A DNA stretch of 64,000 bases from Salipaludibacillus sp. CUR1 (GTDB taxonomy: Bacteria > Bacillota > Bacilli > Bacillales > Salisediminibacteriaceae): contig NZ_JAIWPE010000057.1 in assembly GCF_021028955.1 (NCBI RefSeq), forward strand, positions 1-64,000. Direction: 5' to 3'. The position numbers and the translations under genes were made by a program. Under the pieces are notes generated by a model that worked only from the letters and a program-made list of their open reading frames with translations, did no database searches and had not been told where the DNA came from. Shown here in pieces: positions 55,135-63,733 of the stretch (positions are counted from its first letter, which is position 1; every line of letters starts with the position of its first letter).

Positions 55135-56307
55135 ATGGAAGATTGGGTGATTATAGGCGGCGGTATTCAGGGAATGACAGTAGCTGTCCATTTAATAGAA
55201 ACTGAAAAAACATCGGCTGAAAAAATGACCATCATAGATCCGCATGATAAACCATTAGCAAAGTGGAAACAATTAACCGGCAAAATCGATATGCCCTATT
55301 TAAGGTCTGCTTTTGTGCATCACCTGTCTTCTTCCCCGTTTGCACTTGAGAAATTTGGAAAAAAGGACACCGGTTATACAAACCCCTTTCTAGGACGGTA
55401 CAACCGGCCCAAACTGTCGTTATTTAATGAGCATTGTGAGGAATTATTTCATCAGTGCGAGCTTCATAAATCCTGGGTAAAAGGATCAGTCAACGGGCTG
55501 ACACGCACAAATGGGGCATGGTCTGTTTCACTCCATTCAGGAGAAGTGATTAAAGCTGCGAAAGTCGTTCTCGCTATAGGTTTAAGCGGACAGCTTCACC
55601 TCCCACCTCTGTTTGATAAGATGAAAAAAGATGGACACCCGGTTAATCATATATTTGACGAGAGTTTGGATATCAACAAACTTAAGCCTCCTGTCGCTAT
55701 TATCGGAGGAGGTATAACCGCTGCGCATACTGCTTTAAAGCTCAGTGATTTATTCCCCGGGCAGACGGCTATGCTGAAACGCCATCCATTCAGAGTACAC
55801 AATTTTGACAGTGACCCTGGATGGCTCGGCCCCAAAAATATGCATTATTTTACTAAATTAACCGATTATAAGGCCCGCCGAAGCTGTATTCACAAGGCCA
55901 GACATCGCGGATCTCTTACCAGGGAGCTTTATCTAAAGCTTCAGAAACAAGAAAGGCGCCAGCTTCTCACTATTAAAACTATGAATGTTAGCAATATTAA
56001 AGAGGACAAAAATCATCAAATGGTACTGACAGAGGAAGAGAGTGATTATACCCACACTGCTCACAGTATCATTTGCTGCACCGGGTTCCAGCCGCAATTA
56101 CCAGGAGGCGACTGGCTTAAAGAGTTAATTGCCAGCTACTCTCTGCCTTGTGCTCAATGCGGCTACCCTATTGTCGATCGCTCCCTTATGTGGACCGATA
56201 ATTTATATGTGACTGGTGCATTAGCTGAACTTGAAATAGGACCTGTTGCAAGGAACATATCAGGGGCACAAAAAGCTGCTTCGCGAATTGCTTCAGCCGT
56301 TAAATAA
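55135..56307 (+). CDS. FAD/NAD(P)-binding flavoprotein (ornithine/lysine N-hydroxylase-like)
   Basis: A 390-aa protein with two nucleotide-binding folds: VIIGGGIQGMTVAVHL at the N-terminus (FAD) and AIIGGGITAAHTAL near residue 191 (NADPH), plus IICCTGFQPQLPGGDW near residue 320. This arrangement is that of flavin monooxygenases of the SidA/IucD type; no siderophore genes are nearby. The reaction is unknown. Start at ATG 55135, seven bases after AGAGGTG. Confidence 0.75.
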   Translation: MEDWVIIGGGIQGMTVAVHLIETEKTSAEKMTIIDPHDKPLAKWKQLTGKIDMPYLRSAFVHHLSSSPFALEKFGKKDTGYTNPFLGRYNRPKLSLFNEHCEELFHQCELHKSWVKGSVNGLTRTNGAWSVSLHSGEVIKAAKVVLAIGLSGQLHLPPLFDKMKKDGHPVNHIFDESLDINKLKPPVAIIGGGITAAHTALKLSDLFPGQTAMLKRHPFRVHNFDSDPGWLGPKNMHYFTKLTDYKARRSCIHKARHRGSLTRELYLKLQKQERRQLLTIKTMNVSNIKEDKNHQMVLTEEESDYTHTAHSIICCTGFQPQLPGGDWLKELIASYSLPCAQCGYPIVDRSLMWTDNLYVTGALAELEIGPVARNISGAQKAASRIASAVK

Positions 56308-56317
56308 AAATGAACAT

Positions 56318-56351
56318 GCAAAGGAGCCTCATCAAAATGAGGCTCCTTTGC
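56318..56351 (+). terminator. terminator of the flavoprotein gene
   Basis: GCAAAGGAGCCTCAT pairs with ATGAGGCTCCTTTGC around CAAA, a perfect stem just after the stop, though its T-run is short. Confidence 0.75.
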
Positions 56352-56468
56352 GTAGAGAGGAGAATGCCTTCCTTTAGAAAGAAGGTTTATTATTATTTTT
56401 GGGGCAGGGGAGTGCCCCAAAATTGAAAACTGGATAGCATTTTACGTCTGACCGGGAATTTCCCCCGG

Positions 56469-58250
56469 TTATACTACATATTTTTCCTGTTCAATGATGC
56501 TTACCGCAAGTTCACGCTTTTTAGCAATCATGTTGATTGGCGTATGACGAGTCAGCTTTTTAAGAATAGACAGCATCGTACGGAGACTGTCACCGTCATC
56601 CAACGCTACGAGAGATTCTTTCGCAATAGCCTCGATGCGGTTGAACGCTTCCTGAGTATAAACTTCTGTCATTAGAAGCTTTTGGTTTGCTTTCTCTAAA
56701 CCATCTTTATTAATAGCTTTTTCAGTACGGAGGATGCATGACTCAATGTTAAACACTTCATTTACAAGGTCTGCTACATTAGCGAGCATTTCCTGTTCTT
56801 TCTGAAGTTTTTCACCGTATTTTTGTGCTGCTGTTCCAGCGATCATTAAGAAGATTTTCTTAGCATTTTCAAGGAGATATCTTTCCTGTTCAAGCGGCTC
56901 ATCACCGACTTCTTCAGGCATCATCATCATTAATTCTTCCTGAAGGCCGCCTGCTTTTTCAAGCAATGGAAGTTCTCCTTTCATAGCTTTTCTCATTATA
57001 GTTGCAGGAACCAGCATACGGTTAATTTCATTTGTTCCTTCAAAAATACGGTTGATTCGTGAGTTACGGTACATGGACTCTACTTCGTACTCTGCCATGA
57101 ACCCGTAACCGCCGTGGATCTGAACCGCTTCATCCACAACGAAGTCCAGTACTTCTGAGCCGAAAAACTTATTTAATGAGCATTCAATTGCATACTCGCC
57201 AATAGCCTTTCCAACATTGGCTCCTTCTTTCTGCTCCTCTTCTGACAGACTGTTGAATGCTTCGTCAATCAGGCCGCCTGTACGGTATATAGTACTCTCG
57301 GCAGCATAGGTTTTAGCAGCCATTTCAGCAAGTTTCTTCTGAATCAAAGTGAATTTAGAAATTGGCAGTTTAAACTGTTTACGCTCATTAGCATATTTGG
57401 CAGAAACTTCAATTGCACGCTTAGCTCCTCCAACACATCCTACTCCAAGCTTGTATCGGCCGATATTAAGAATGTTGAATGCGATAACGTGGCCTTTTCC
57501 AATTTCACCGAGAACATTTTCTTTAGGAACGAGGGCATCTTCAAGAATCAAAGTACGTGTAGAAGACCCTTTAATACCCATTTTCTTTTCTTCCGGTCCT
57601 GTAGATACGCCTTCATACGCTCCTTCAACAATAAAAGCACTAAAATGTTCGCCGTCTATTTTTGCATATACAACGAATACATCTGCAAAGCCTGCGTTAG
57701 TAATCCACTGCTTTTCACCGTTTAACACATAATGTGTGCCTGCGTCGTTAAGTTTCGCAGTTGTTTTGGCGCTTAAAGCATCAGATCCTGAACTTGGTTC
57801 AGTCAGAGCGTAAGCAGCAATTTTCTCTCCGGTAGCAAGTTCAGGAAGGTACTTTTGCTTCTGCTCTTCCGAACCGAAAAAGACGATTGGCAATGAACCG
57901 ATTCCTACGTGGGCTCCGTGAGACAGCGAGAAGGATCCAGCTAATGCAAATTTTTCAGTAATGAGTGACGAGCTGATCTTATCAAGCCCGATGCCGCCGT
58001 ATTGCTCCGGAACGTCTGCGCCAAGCAAGCCCAGTTCTCCCGCTTCTTTTAACAGTCTGACAGACCGGTCAAATTCGTGCTGCTCAATCTGCTCGAGCTC
58101 AGGAACCACTTTTTCTTTAACGAAATCTTCTGTTGTTTTTGCAATCATCACATGTTCGTCTGAAAGATCCTCCGGTGTAAACACCTGGTCAGAAGATGTG
58201 CTATCCAGTAAAAAGCTGCCGCCTTTTAACGTTTTATCCGTTGTTGCCAT
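56469..58250 (-). CDS. fadE: acyl-CoA dehydrogenase FadE
   Basis: A 593-aa acyl-CoA dehydrogenase of the long type with an extra C-terminal helical domain (about 400-593) as in B. subtilis FadE. FAD/substrate motifs: AYALTEPSSGSDA, YVLNGEKQWITNAG, GGYGFMAEYEVESMYRNSRI with IFEGTNEI (catalytic Glu region). First oxidation step of fatty acids. Third gene of fadNAE; ATG behind GGAGGAA. Confidence 0.95.
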   Translation of the reverse strand: MATTDKTLKGGSFLLDSTSSDQVFTPEDLSDEHVMIAKTTEDFVKEKVVPELEQIEQHEFDRSVRLLKEAGELGLLGADVPEQYGGIGLDKISSSLITEKFALAGSFSLSHGAHVGIGSLPIVFFGSEEQKQKYLPELATGEKIAAYALTEPSSGSDALSAKTTAKLNDAGTHYVLNGEKQWITNAGFADVFVVYAKIDGEHFSAFIVEGAYEGVSTGPEEKKMGIKGSSTRTLILEDALVPKENVLGEIGKGHVIAFNILNIGRYKLGVGCVGGAKRAIEVSAKYANERKQFKLPISKFTLIQKKLAEMAAKTYAAESTIYRTGGLIDEAFNSLSEEEQKEGANVGKAIGEYAIECSLNKFFGSEVLDFVVDEAVQIHGGYGFMAEYEVESMYRNSRINRIFEGTNEINRMLVPATIMRKAMKGELPLLEKAGGLQEELMMMMPEEVGDEPLEQERYLLENAKKIFLMIAGTAAQKYGEKLQKEQEMLANVADLVNEVFNIESCILRTEKAINKDGLEKANQKLLMTEVYTQEAFNRIEAIAKESLVALDDGDSLRTMLSILKKLTRHTPINMIAKKRELAVSIIEQEKYVV

Positions 58251-58346
58251 TATCCATTCCTCCTCAAAAGTAAGTAAATCAGAGATTTATTATAAAGGCG
58301 AAACGAGGAGAGCACTCAGCCCGCTTCGCCCTTTGTACTAAATTAA

Positions 58347-59528
58347 TTAAAGAAGTTCAAATACACCTGCTGCACCCATACCCCCGCCAATACACATCGT
58401 TACGACGCCAAATTGTTCGTTACGGCGTTTCATTTCGTGAATCAGGCTTAAAGTAAGCTTAGTTCCTGAACATCCAAGCGGGTGTCCCAGGGCAATGGCT
58501 CCGCCGTTAACATTCACTTTGCTTTGATCAAGGCCTAATTGGCGGATCACCTGGATAGACTGGGAAGCAAAAGCTTCATTTAATTCATATAAACCAATAT
58601 CAGACATTTCAAGTCCAGCAAGTCTGACAGCTTTAGGAATAGCCTCTACCGGGCCAATTCCCATAATTTCAGGAGGAACTCCGGCAACTGCAAATGACCG
58701 GAACTTAACGAGCGGTTTCAGGCCGTCAGCTTCAGCTGCTTCCCGGTCCATTACAAGAACGGAGGCTGCTCCATCACTCATTTGAGAAGCATTACCGGCT
58801 GTTACAGATCCCCCGCGGACCTTGAATGCGGGTCTCAATTTAGCCAGTCCTTCAACCGATGTTCCTGCACGAACGCCTTCATCCGTGTCGACTGTTACTT
58901 CTTTTTCCACCAGCTTATGATTATTGTCCAAAGATCTGAAAGTGACCGGAACCGGTACAATTTCATCTTTGAACTTTCCTTCTTCAATCGCTTTTCCTGC
59001 ACGCCTGTGGCTTTCCGCAGCGAAAGCATCCTGGTCTTCCCGGCTGATTTCAAACCGTTCAGCTACTTCCTCGGCTGTATGGCCCATTCCCATATAATAC
59101 TCCGGCGCATTTTCAACAAGCGAAGGGTTTGGCGCGATCACATGTCCCCCCATCGGAATAAGGCTCATCGATTCAGCCCCTCCTGCCAGAATCGCTTCTG
59201 ACTGGCCGAGCATAATGCGTTCCGCTCCATAGGCAATACTTTGAAGACCTGAAGAGCAGTAGCGGTTGATCGTTATAGCCGGTACTTGATCCGGGAGGCC
59301 GGCAAGCGCTGAGATATTCCTCGCCATATTCATGCCCTGTTCTGCTTCCGGCATCGCGCACCCGATAATCACATCGTCTATACGTTCAGGATTGAAATCG
59401 CCCGCACGTTTTAATGTTTCTTTTATCGTAATAGCCCCCAAATCGTCCGGCCTTACGTTAGCAAAGCTTCCTTTTTTAGCTTTTCCTACAGGTGTTCTCG
59501 CACCTGCTACAATCACGGCTTCTCTCAA
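58347..59528 (-). CDS. fadA: acetyl-CoA acyltransferase (3-ketoacyl-CoA thiolase) FadA
   Basis: A 393-aa thiolase: nucleophile Cys in RYCSSGLQSIAYG (about residue 91), GHPLGCSG with catalytic His, and CIGGGMGAA with the second Cys. Cleaves 3-ketoacyl-CoA in beta-oxidation. Start is TTG (59528) behind AGGAGGGG. Between fadN and fadE. Confidence 0.95.
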   Translation of the reverse strand: MREAVIVAGARTPVGKAKKGSFANVRPDDLGAITIKETLKRAGDFNPERIDDVIIGCAMPEAEQGMNMARNISALAGLPDQVPAITINRYCSSGLQSIAYGAERIMLGQSEAILAGGAESMSLIPMGGHVIAPNPSLVENAPEYYMGMGHTAEEVAERFEISREDQDAFAAESHRRAGKAIEEGKFKDEIVPVPVTFRSLDNNHKLVEKEVTVDTDEGVRAGTSVEGLAKLRPAFKVRGGSVTAGNASQMSDGAASVLVMDREAAEADGLKPLVKFRSFAVAGVPPEIMGIGPVEAIPKAVRLAGLEMSDIGLYELNEAFASQSIQVIRQLGLDQSKVNVNGGAIALGHPLGCSGTKLTLSLIHEMKRRNEQFGVVTMCIGGGMGAAGVFELL

Positions 59529-59551
59529 AAAATTCCCCTCCTTTAATCAAT

Positions 59552-61939
59552 TTAGTTGCGCAACGGTTTTCCTTTTGTAAGCATATGCTGCATACGCTGC
59601 TGGGTCTTAGGTTCGCCGACCAGGCTTAAAAATGCTTCGCGCTCAATATCAAGCAGATATTGTTCATCGACTTTCGACCCCTTCGGAACACGGCCGCCCG
59701 CGATGACAAACGCCAGTTTTTCAGCAATTTTCAAATCGTGGTCTGATATATATCCACCGAATTTCATTGTTTTTGCTCCAAGAAGCATCGTTCCATATCC
59801 TGTTTCACCTACGACAGGGATCTTCTCCCGTTTAGGTGGCTGGTAACCCTGATCTGCCAGATGTAAAGCTTTCTGTTTTGCGTCATATAATAAATGGTCG
59901 CCATTCATACTGATGCTGTCCTGGGTACGGATAAATCCAAGCTGTGCCGCTTCCTGGGCGCTCGTACCGACTTTGGCCATTGCAATCGTTTCAAAAACCT
60001 GGTTAGCTACTGCCTGATGGTCAATTTGCGCGCCTTCAGGGAGCCGTTCAATTTGGCGAAGGTAAAGCTCTTTGTTTCCTCCCCCGCCTGGAATAAGCCC
60101 AACTCCTACTTCCACAAGGCCCATATATGTCTCCATAGAAGCCTGAATGCTTGCGGATGGCATGCAGATTTCTGCGCCACCGCCTAAGGTCATTGCAAAC
60201 GGAGCTGCAACAACAGGTTTCGGAGAATAACGGATTTTAGCCATCGAATTCTGGAACTGGCGGACGACAAGATCAATTTCAGGGAAGTTCATATCCTGAG
60301 CTTCCATTAAGATCATCATCAAGTTCGCACCAACACAGAAGTTTTTACCTTGGTTGTTTATAACAAGCCCCTTGTAATTTTTCTCTACTTCATCAATAGA
60401 CTTGTTAATCATCTGCATGACATCAAGTCCAATGGAATTGTTAGGTGAAGTAAATTCAAGGCAAGCAATATCGTCGCCAATATCGATCAGCGAGGCGCCT
60501 GCATTTTTCATAATGACTTTGTCATCTTCTTTAAGGGCTTTAATATTTATAACCTTTGGATTCAGGTCAGCTTTCTTGTATTCCCCATTGTGGTAATACT
60601 CGTCGTCTGATTTATAAAAGCTTGTAATCCCTTTTTCAAGCATATCTTCAACCCACTGCGGGACAGTCTCGCCTTCCTGTTTCATTCGCTCGACTGATTT
60701 TTCAACTCCAATGGCATCCCATGTTTCAAATGGACCCAGTTCCCAGCCGAAGCCCCATTTCATGGCCTGGTCAATATCCCTTATAGAGTCAGCTACTTCA
60801 GTGCATTTTTCAGCGGAATACAGAAGGGTTGGTTTAAGAACATTCCATACCAGTTCGCCTGCACGGTCGTCTGCATATACAAGCGCTTTCATTTTTGCGG
60901 CTTTCCCTTTAGCCTGTTTACTTTGCTGGACAGACGGAGCCTTTAACTTCTTACGCTCCACATAGTCCATGGTGCTGTAATCAAGCTCAAGAATTTCGCT
61001 TCCTTTTTCACCTTTTTTCTTATAATAAAACCCTTTGCCTGTTTTGCTTCCAAGCATTTTTTTCTCAGCCATGTCTTTCATAAAGGCCGGAGGGTCAAAA
61101 ATTTGTTTCTCTGCTCCTTCAACCTGGTCATAGACGTTTTTAGCCACGTGGAGGAATGTATCCAGTCCAACGACGTCCAGAGTCCGGAAGGTTGCACTTT
61201 TCGGACGGCCGAGAGCCGGACCTGTTACTGAGTCAACTTCCCCAATTGAATAGCCTCTTTCAACCATTTCACGGACTGTGACCAGAAGGCCGTACGTGCC
61301 GATTCTGTTAGCAATAAAGTTTGGCGTATCTTTTGCTTCAACAACGCCTTTTCCAAGTGTATCTTCACCAAACTGACGCATAAATTCGAACACGTCATCG
61401 GATGTATCCTTCGTGCGGATCACTTCAAGAAGCTTTAAATATCTTGGAGGATTGAAAAAGTGAGTCCCGAGGAAATGTTTTCTGAAATCGTCTGATCTTC
61501 CTTCAGCCATCGCTTCTATTGAAATCCCTGACGTATTGGAGCTGACGATTGTCCCCGGTTTTCTGTACTCATCCACCTGAGCAAAAACCTTTTGTTTTAT
61601 TTCCAGATTTTCAACGACTACCTCAACGACCCAGTCGACTTCTGAAAGACGTTTCATATCATCTTCCATATTTCCAGGCTCGATAAGATCTGCGTTCTCT
61701 TTTTTAGCCAGAGGTGCAGGCTTTTGTTTCTTCAGTTTTTGAATTGATTCTGCAGCCAGTCTGTTTCTGACAGATTTGTCCTCTAAGGTAAGACCTTTCT
61801 TCTCTTCATCTGCAGTCAGTTCTCTAGGCACAATATCAAGCAGCAATGTCGGAATACCGATATTTGCTAAGTGTGCCGCAATCCCTGAGCCCATAATCCC
61901 CGAGCCTAAAACAGCGACTTTTTTAATTCCTTTAGTCAT
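59552..61939 (-). CDS. fadN: FadN, 3-hydroxyacyl-CoA dehydrogenase/enoyl-CoA hydratase
   Basis: A 795-aa bifunctional enzyme. Dehydrogenase domain at the N-terminus (VAVLGSGIMGSGIAAHLA, about 8-25) with FFNPPRYLKLLEVI; a second HAD-type segment; and a crotonase-like C-terminal part (NQGKNFCVGANL ... LGGGAEI ... GLIPGGGG). Catalyses hydration and oxidation of enoyl-CoA to 3-ketoacyl-CoA. First gene of fadNAE, with a FadR box 23 bp upstream. ATG behind GGAGGTA. Confidence 0.95.
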   Translation of the reverse strand: MTKGIKKVAVLGSGIMGSGIAAHLANIGIPTLLLDIVPRELTADEEKKGLTLEDKSVRNRLAAESIQKLKKQKPAPLAKKENADLIEPGNMEDDMKRLSEVDWVVEVVVENLEIKQKVFAQVDEYRKPGTIVSSNTSGISIEAMAEGRSDDFRKHFLGTHFFNPPRYLKLLEVIRTKDTSDDVFEFMRQFGEDTLGKGVVEAKDTPNFIANRIGTYGLLVTVREMVERGYSIGEVDSVTGPALGRPKSATFRTLDVVGLDTFLHVAKNVYDQVEGAEKQIFDPPAFMKDMAEKKMLGSKTGKGFYYKKKGEKGSEILELDYSTMDYVERKKLKAPSVQQSKQAKGKAAKMKALVYADDRAGELVWNVLKPTLLYSAEKCTEVADSIRDIDQAMKWGFGWELGPFETWDAIGVEKSVERMKQEGETVPQWVEDMLEKGITSFYKSDDEYYHNGEYKKADLNPKVINIKALKEDDKVIMKNAGASLIDIGDDIACLEFTSPNNSIGLDVMQMINKSIDEVEKNYKGLVINNQGKNFCVGANLMMILMEAQDMNFPEIDLVVRQFQNSMAKIRYSPKPVVAAPFAMTLGGGAEICMPSASIQASMETYMGLVEVGVGLIPGGGGNKELYLRQIERLPEGAQIDHQAVANQVFETIAMAKVGTSAQEAAQLGFIRTQDSISMNGDHLLYDAKQKALHLADQGYQPPKREKIPVVGETGYGTMLLGAKTMKFGGYISDHDLKIAEKLAFVIAGGRVPKGSKVDEQYLLDIEREAFLSLVGEPKTQQRMQHMLTKGKPLRN

Positions 61940-61961
61940 GAAGTACCTCCTTCTCCCCTTT

Positions 61962-61979
61962 TGAATGAATACTCATTCA
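61962..61979. promoter_or_regulatory. FadR operator of fadNAE
   Basis: TGAATGAATACTCATTCA is an exact match to the Bacillus FadR consensus TGAATGANTANTCATTCA. FadR represses beta-oxidation genes and is released by long-chain acyl-CoA. The stretch 61980-62190 behind it is AT-rich with no gene. Confidence 0.9.
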
Positions 61980-62192
61980 TTTTTTAAGCAAAAAATTTTG
62001 CACTTGGAAGTGCATTATTTTTGTCACGAAATGTCTACATTTATAACTATATATAATTTTTAGGAGATACGCAATAGTATTGACAGAAAATTTTTTATAA
62101 TTTTTTCAATTTATAAAGTGACGTTGTGTGAGAGGGAATAGAAATTTTTTTTTCGCAAAAACTATCGTTGAAAGATTTAATTATTACCATTT

Positions 62193-62331
62193 GGTGCTGT
62201 CAAAAGTTAGTGAAAACTGTCAGTTAATGTGCTGGTAATAAGCGCGGCCCGCTTAGACGGAACCTGCGGGGAACTTCCCGCCCGCCTTTCTGGCTGAATG
62301 ACAGCGCGACGATACTTTTTTGTACAGCACC
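62193..62331 (+). other. nested-stem region before the coat genes, possible structured RNA leader
   Basis: GGTGCTGT (62193-62200) pairs perfectly with ACAGCACC (62324-62331). Inside, CTGTCA pairs with TGACAG, and two small hairpins form (AAGCG/CGCTT and GCGGG/CCCGC). The region is GC-rich inside AT-rich surroundings and ends ten bases before the coat gene ribosome binding site. It does not match a riboswitch I know. Orientation and function are guesses. Confidence 0.35.
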
Positions 62332-62356
62332 GCCACTTTAAAGGAGGGATTTGCCT

Positions 62357-62632
62357 ATGCAACAGCAACAGCAGCAACAACAGCAATCTGTGAACCAGGG
62401 ACACGTGATGACAGAACCGCCTACGGTTGTGACGACCAAAGACCACCTCTACATTAATGATATGCTCTCGTGGAACCTTTTGGCAATGAAAAAGGCTCAT
62501 GCCTTTGCTTCCCAATGTTCAGACCAGCAAATATCGCAGGCTCTTGAACAGGCAGGGCGTATGCACTATGACCATTACCAGAAAATACTCAGCCATTTGC
62601 AGACTCAAGGACAGCAAGGAACAATACAATAA
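62357..62632 (+). CDS. CotF-type spore coat protein, short
   Basis: A 91-aa protein with a Gln-rich start (MQQQQQQQQQ) and the CotF-family helix (KDHLYINDMLSWNLLAMKKAHAFASQCSDQQI). It is probably a coat or spore-associated protein. Start at ATG 62357, eight bases after GGAGGG. Followed after 21 bp by a related gene. Confidence 0.82.
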   Translation: MQQQQQQQQQSVNQGHVMTEPPTVVTTKDHLYINDMLSWNLLAMKKAHAFASQCSDQQISQALEQAGRMHYDHYQKILSHLQTQGQQGTIQ

Positions 62633-62653
62633 GTTTGGAAAAGGAGTGATTCG

Positions 62654-62989
62654 ATGAACCAGCAGCAACAGCAAAGCGGAGTGAAAATAGAGAATCCTAA
62701 GACCCAGCATCCTGAGACACCACAAATGAACGACCGGGATTATATTAATGACATGCTTGCTACTGAAAAATATATGACGAGTTCCTATTCTACAGTGTTA
62801 AATGAAGCAAGCCATGAATCACTGTACAGCGACATCCAGGGAATCTTTAATGAATCCCAGCAATGCCAGCGGGACCTGTTTAACTTAATGTTTGAAAAGG
62901 GATGGTACAGCTTTGAAGCGTGTGACCAGCAGAAGCTTAACCAGTCTTACCAGCAGTTCCAAGGTTACTCAAACCAGTTCCCTTATTAA
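62654..62989 (+). CDS. yusN: CotF-type spore coat protein, YusN-like
   Basis: A 111-aa CotF-family protein, paralogous to the one just upstream: DRDYINDMLATEKYMTSSYSTVLNEASHESLYSDIQGIFNESQQCQRDLFNLMFEKGWYSFEA. Gln-rich ends. ATG behind AAAAGGAGTG. The location next to fadN matches B. subtilis yusL-yusN. Confidence 0.87.
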   Translation: MNQQQQQSGVKIENPKTQHPETPQMNDRDYINDMLATEKYMTSSYSTVLNEASHESLYSDIQGIFNESQQCQRDLFNLMFEKGWYSFEACDQQKLNQSYQQFQGYSNQFPY

Positions 62990-62998
62990 CTGGTAACA

Positions 62999-63026
62999 GC
63001 TGGGGGGTCTGACCCCCCAGCTTTTT
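62999..63026 (+). terminator. GGGGGGTCTGACCCCCC palindrome, copy 3, terminator of the coat genes
   Basis: AGCTGGGGGG pairs with CCCCCCAGCT around TCTGA, then T5 and more T-rich sequence. Same type as 24561-24590. Confidence 0.88.
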
Positions 63027-63074
63027 CCTTTTTTATTTTGAGTAAATTTCTTAAATTAAGTTAAAAATATACTT

Positions 63075-63635
63075 ATGACTATTCACCTTTATTTCAGTTC
63101 TGTACTTTTGTTAGCGGCAGCGGCTGAATGGTTTTTCTATAAGAAAAGAGAAGGCAACAGAAAGGAGGCAGCAGAGAATCAGCAGCGGCACCATGTGGCG
63201 GTTGCTTTGGCACTGGCTTTTTCTCTTTTTCTCTGTTTTCAGCTGAAAGCCCACACCACAACAGTACACATAACCGCAAAAACAGCTGGATTTGTAATTT
63301 TATTTCATGGCGCTATGATTCGAAGCTGGGCCTATATCATTCTGTCCGGCCATTCATCAGAACTGCTTTCATCGCTTCAGTACAGGCCTTTGTTCAGCCA
63401 TGGGCCGTATCGTTTCCACCGCCATCCACTGCATGCAGGTTTCTTTCTAATGGCTCTCGGAAGCGGATTATATATCAGTAACCACTGGCTGGCTGCTCCA
63501 CTTGTGTTTATCCTGTTAGGGAGCGCCCTTCATCCATTAATGAGACAGGAAGAGCAGTTCTTCGAAAAAAAGTACGGCGACATTTATACTTACTGGAGCA
63601 AACGCCGATTCCGTTTCGTCCCCTTTTTCTATTAA
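63075..63635 (+). CDS. isoprenylcysteine-carboxyl/phospholipid methyltransferase-like membrane protein
   Basis: A 186-aa protein with four to five hydrophobic segments. GPYRFHRHPLHAGFFLMALG and RQEEQFFEKKYGDIYTYWSKRRFRFVPF are the C-terminal hallmarks of the ICMT/PEMT-like family that methylates lipids or prenyl-cysteine with SAM. The substrate is unknown. The ATG has no clear ribosome binding site, so the start is uncertain. Confidence 0.72.
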   Translation: MTIHLYFSSVLLLAAAAEWFFYKKREGNRKEAAENQQRHHVAVALALAFSLFLCFQLKAHTTTVHITAKTAGFVILFHGAMIRSWAYIILSGHSSELLSSLQYRPLFSHGPYRFHRHPLHAGFFLMALGSGLYISNHWLAAPLVFILLGSALHPLMRQEEQFFEKKYGDIYTYWSKRRFRFVPFFY

Positions 63636-63643
63636 AACCCAAA

Positions 63644-63668
63644 AACTGGGGGGACAGACCCCCCAGTT
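63644..63668. terminator. GGGGGGACAGACCCCCC palindrome, copy 4
   Basis: AACTGGGGGG pairs with CCCCCCAGTT around ACAGA, just after the methyltransferase-like gene. The fourth member of the G-rich palindrome type. Confidence 0.8.
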
Positions 63669-63686
63669 ATTTCCACCTCCATCCGT

Positions 63687-63731
63687 AAAAAAGCTGCTTT
63701 CCTCTTTTAGTTACTGAGGAAAGCAGCTTTT
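63687..63731 (-). terminator. terminator of secY
   Basis: AAAAGCTGCTTTCCTC pairs with GAGGAAAGCAGCTTTT with T6 on the minus strand, two bases beyond the secY stop. Confidence 0.92.
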
Positions 63732-63733
63732 AG

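Noticed and set aside
55135-56307. siderophore biosynthesis locus
   Set aside because: Only one N-hydroxylase-like flavoprotein is present, with no NRPS, NIS synthetase or siderophore transporter nearby.
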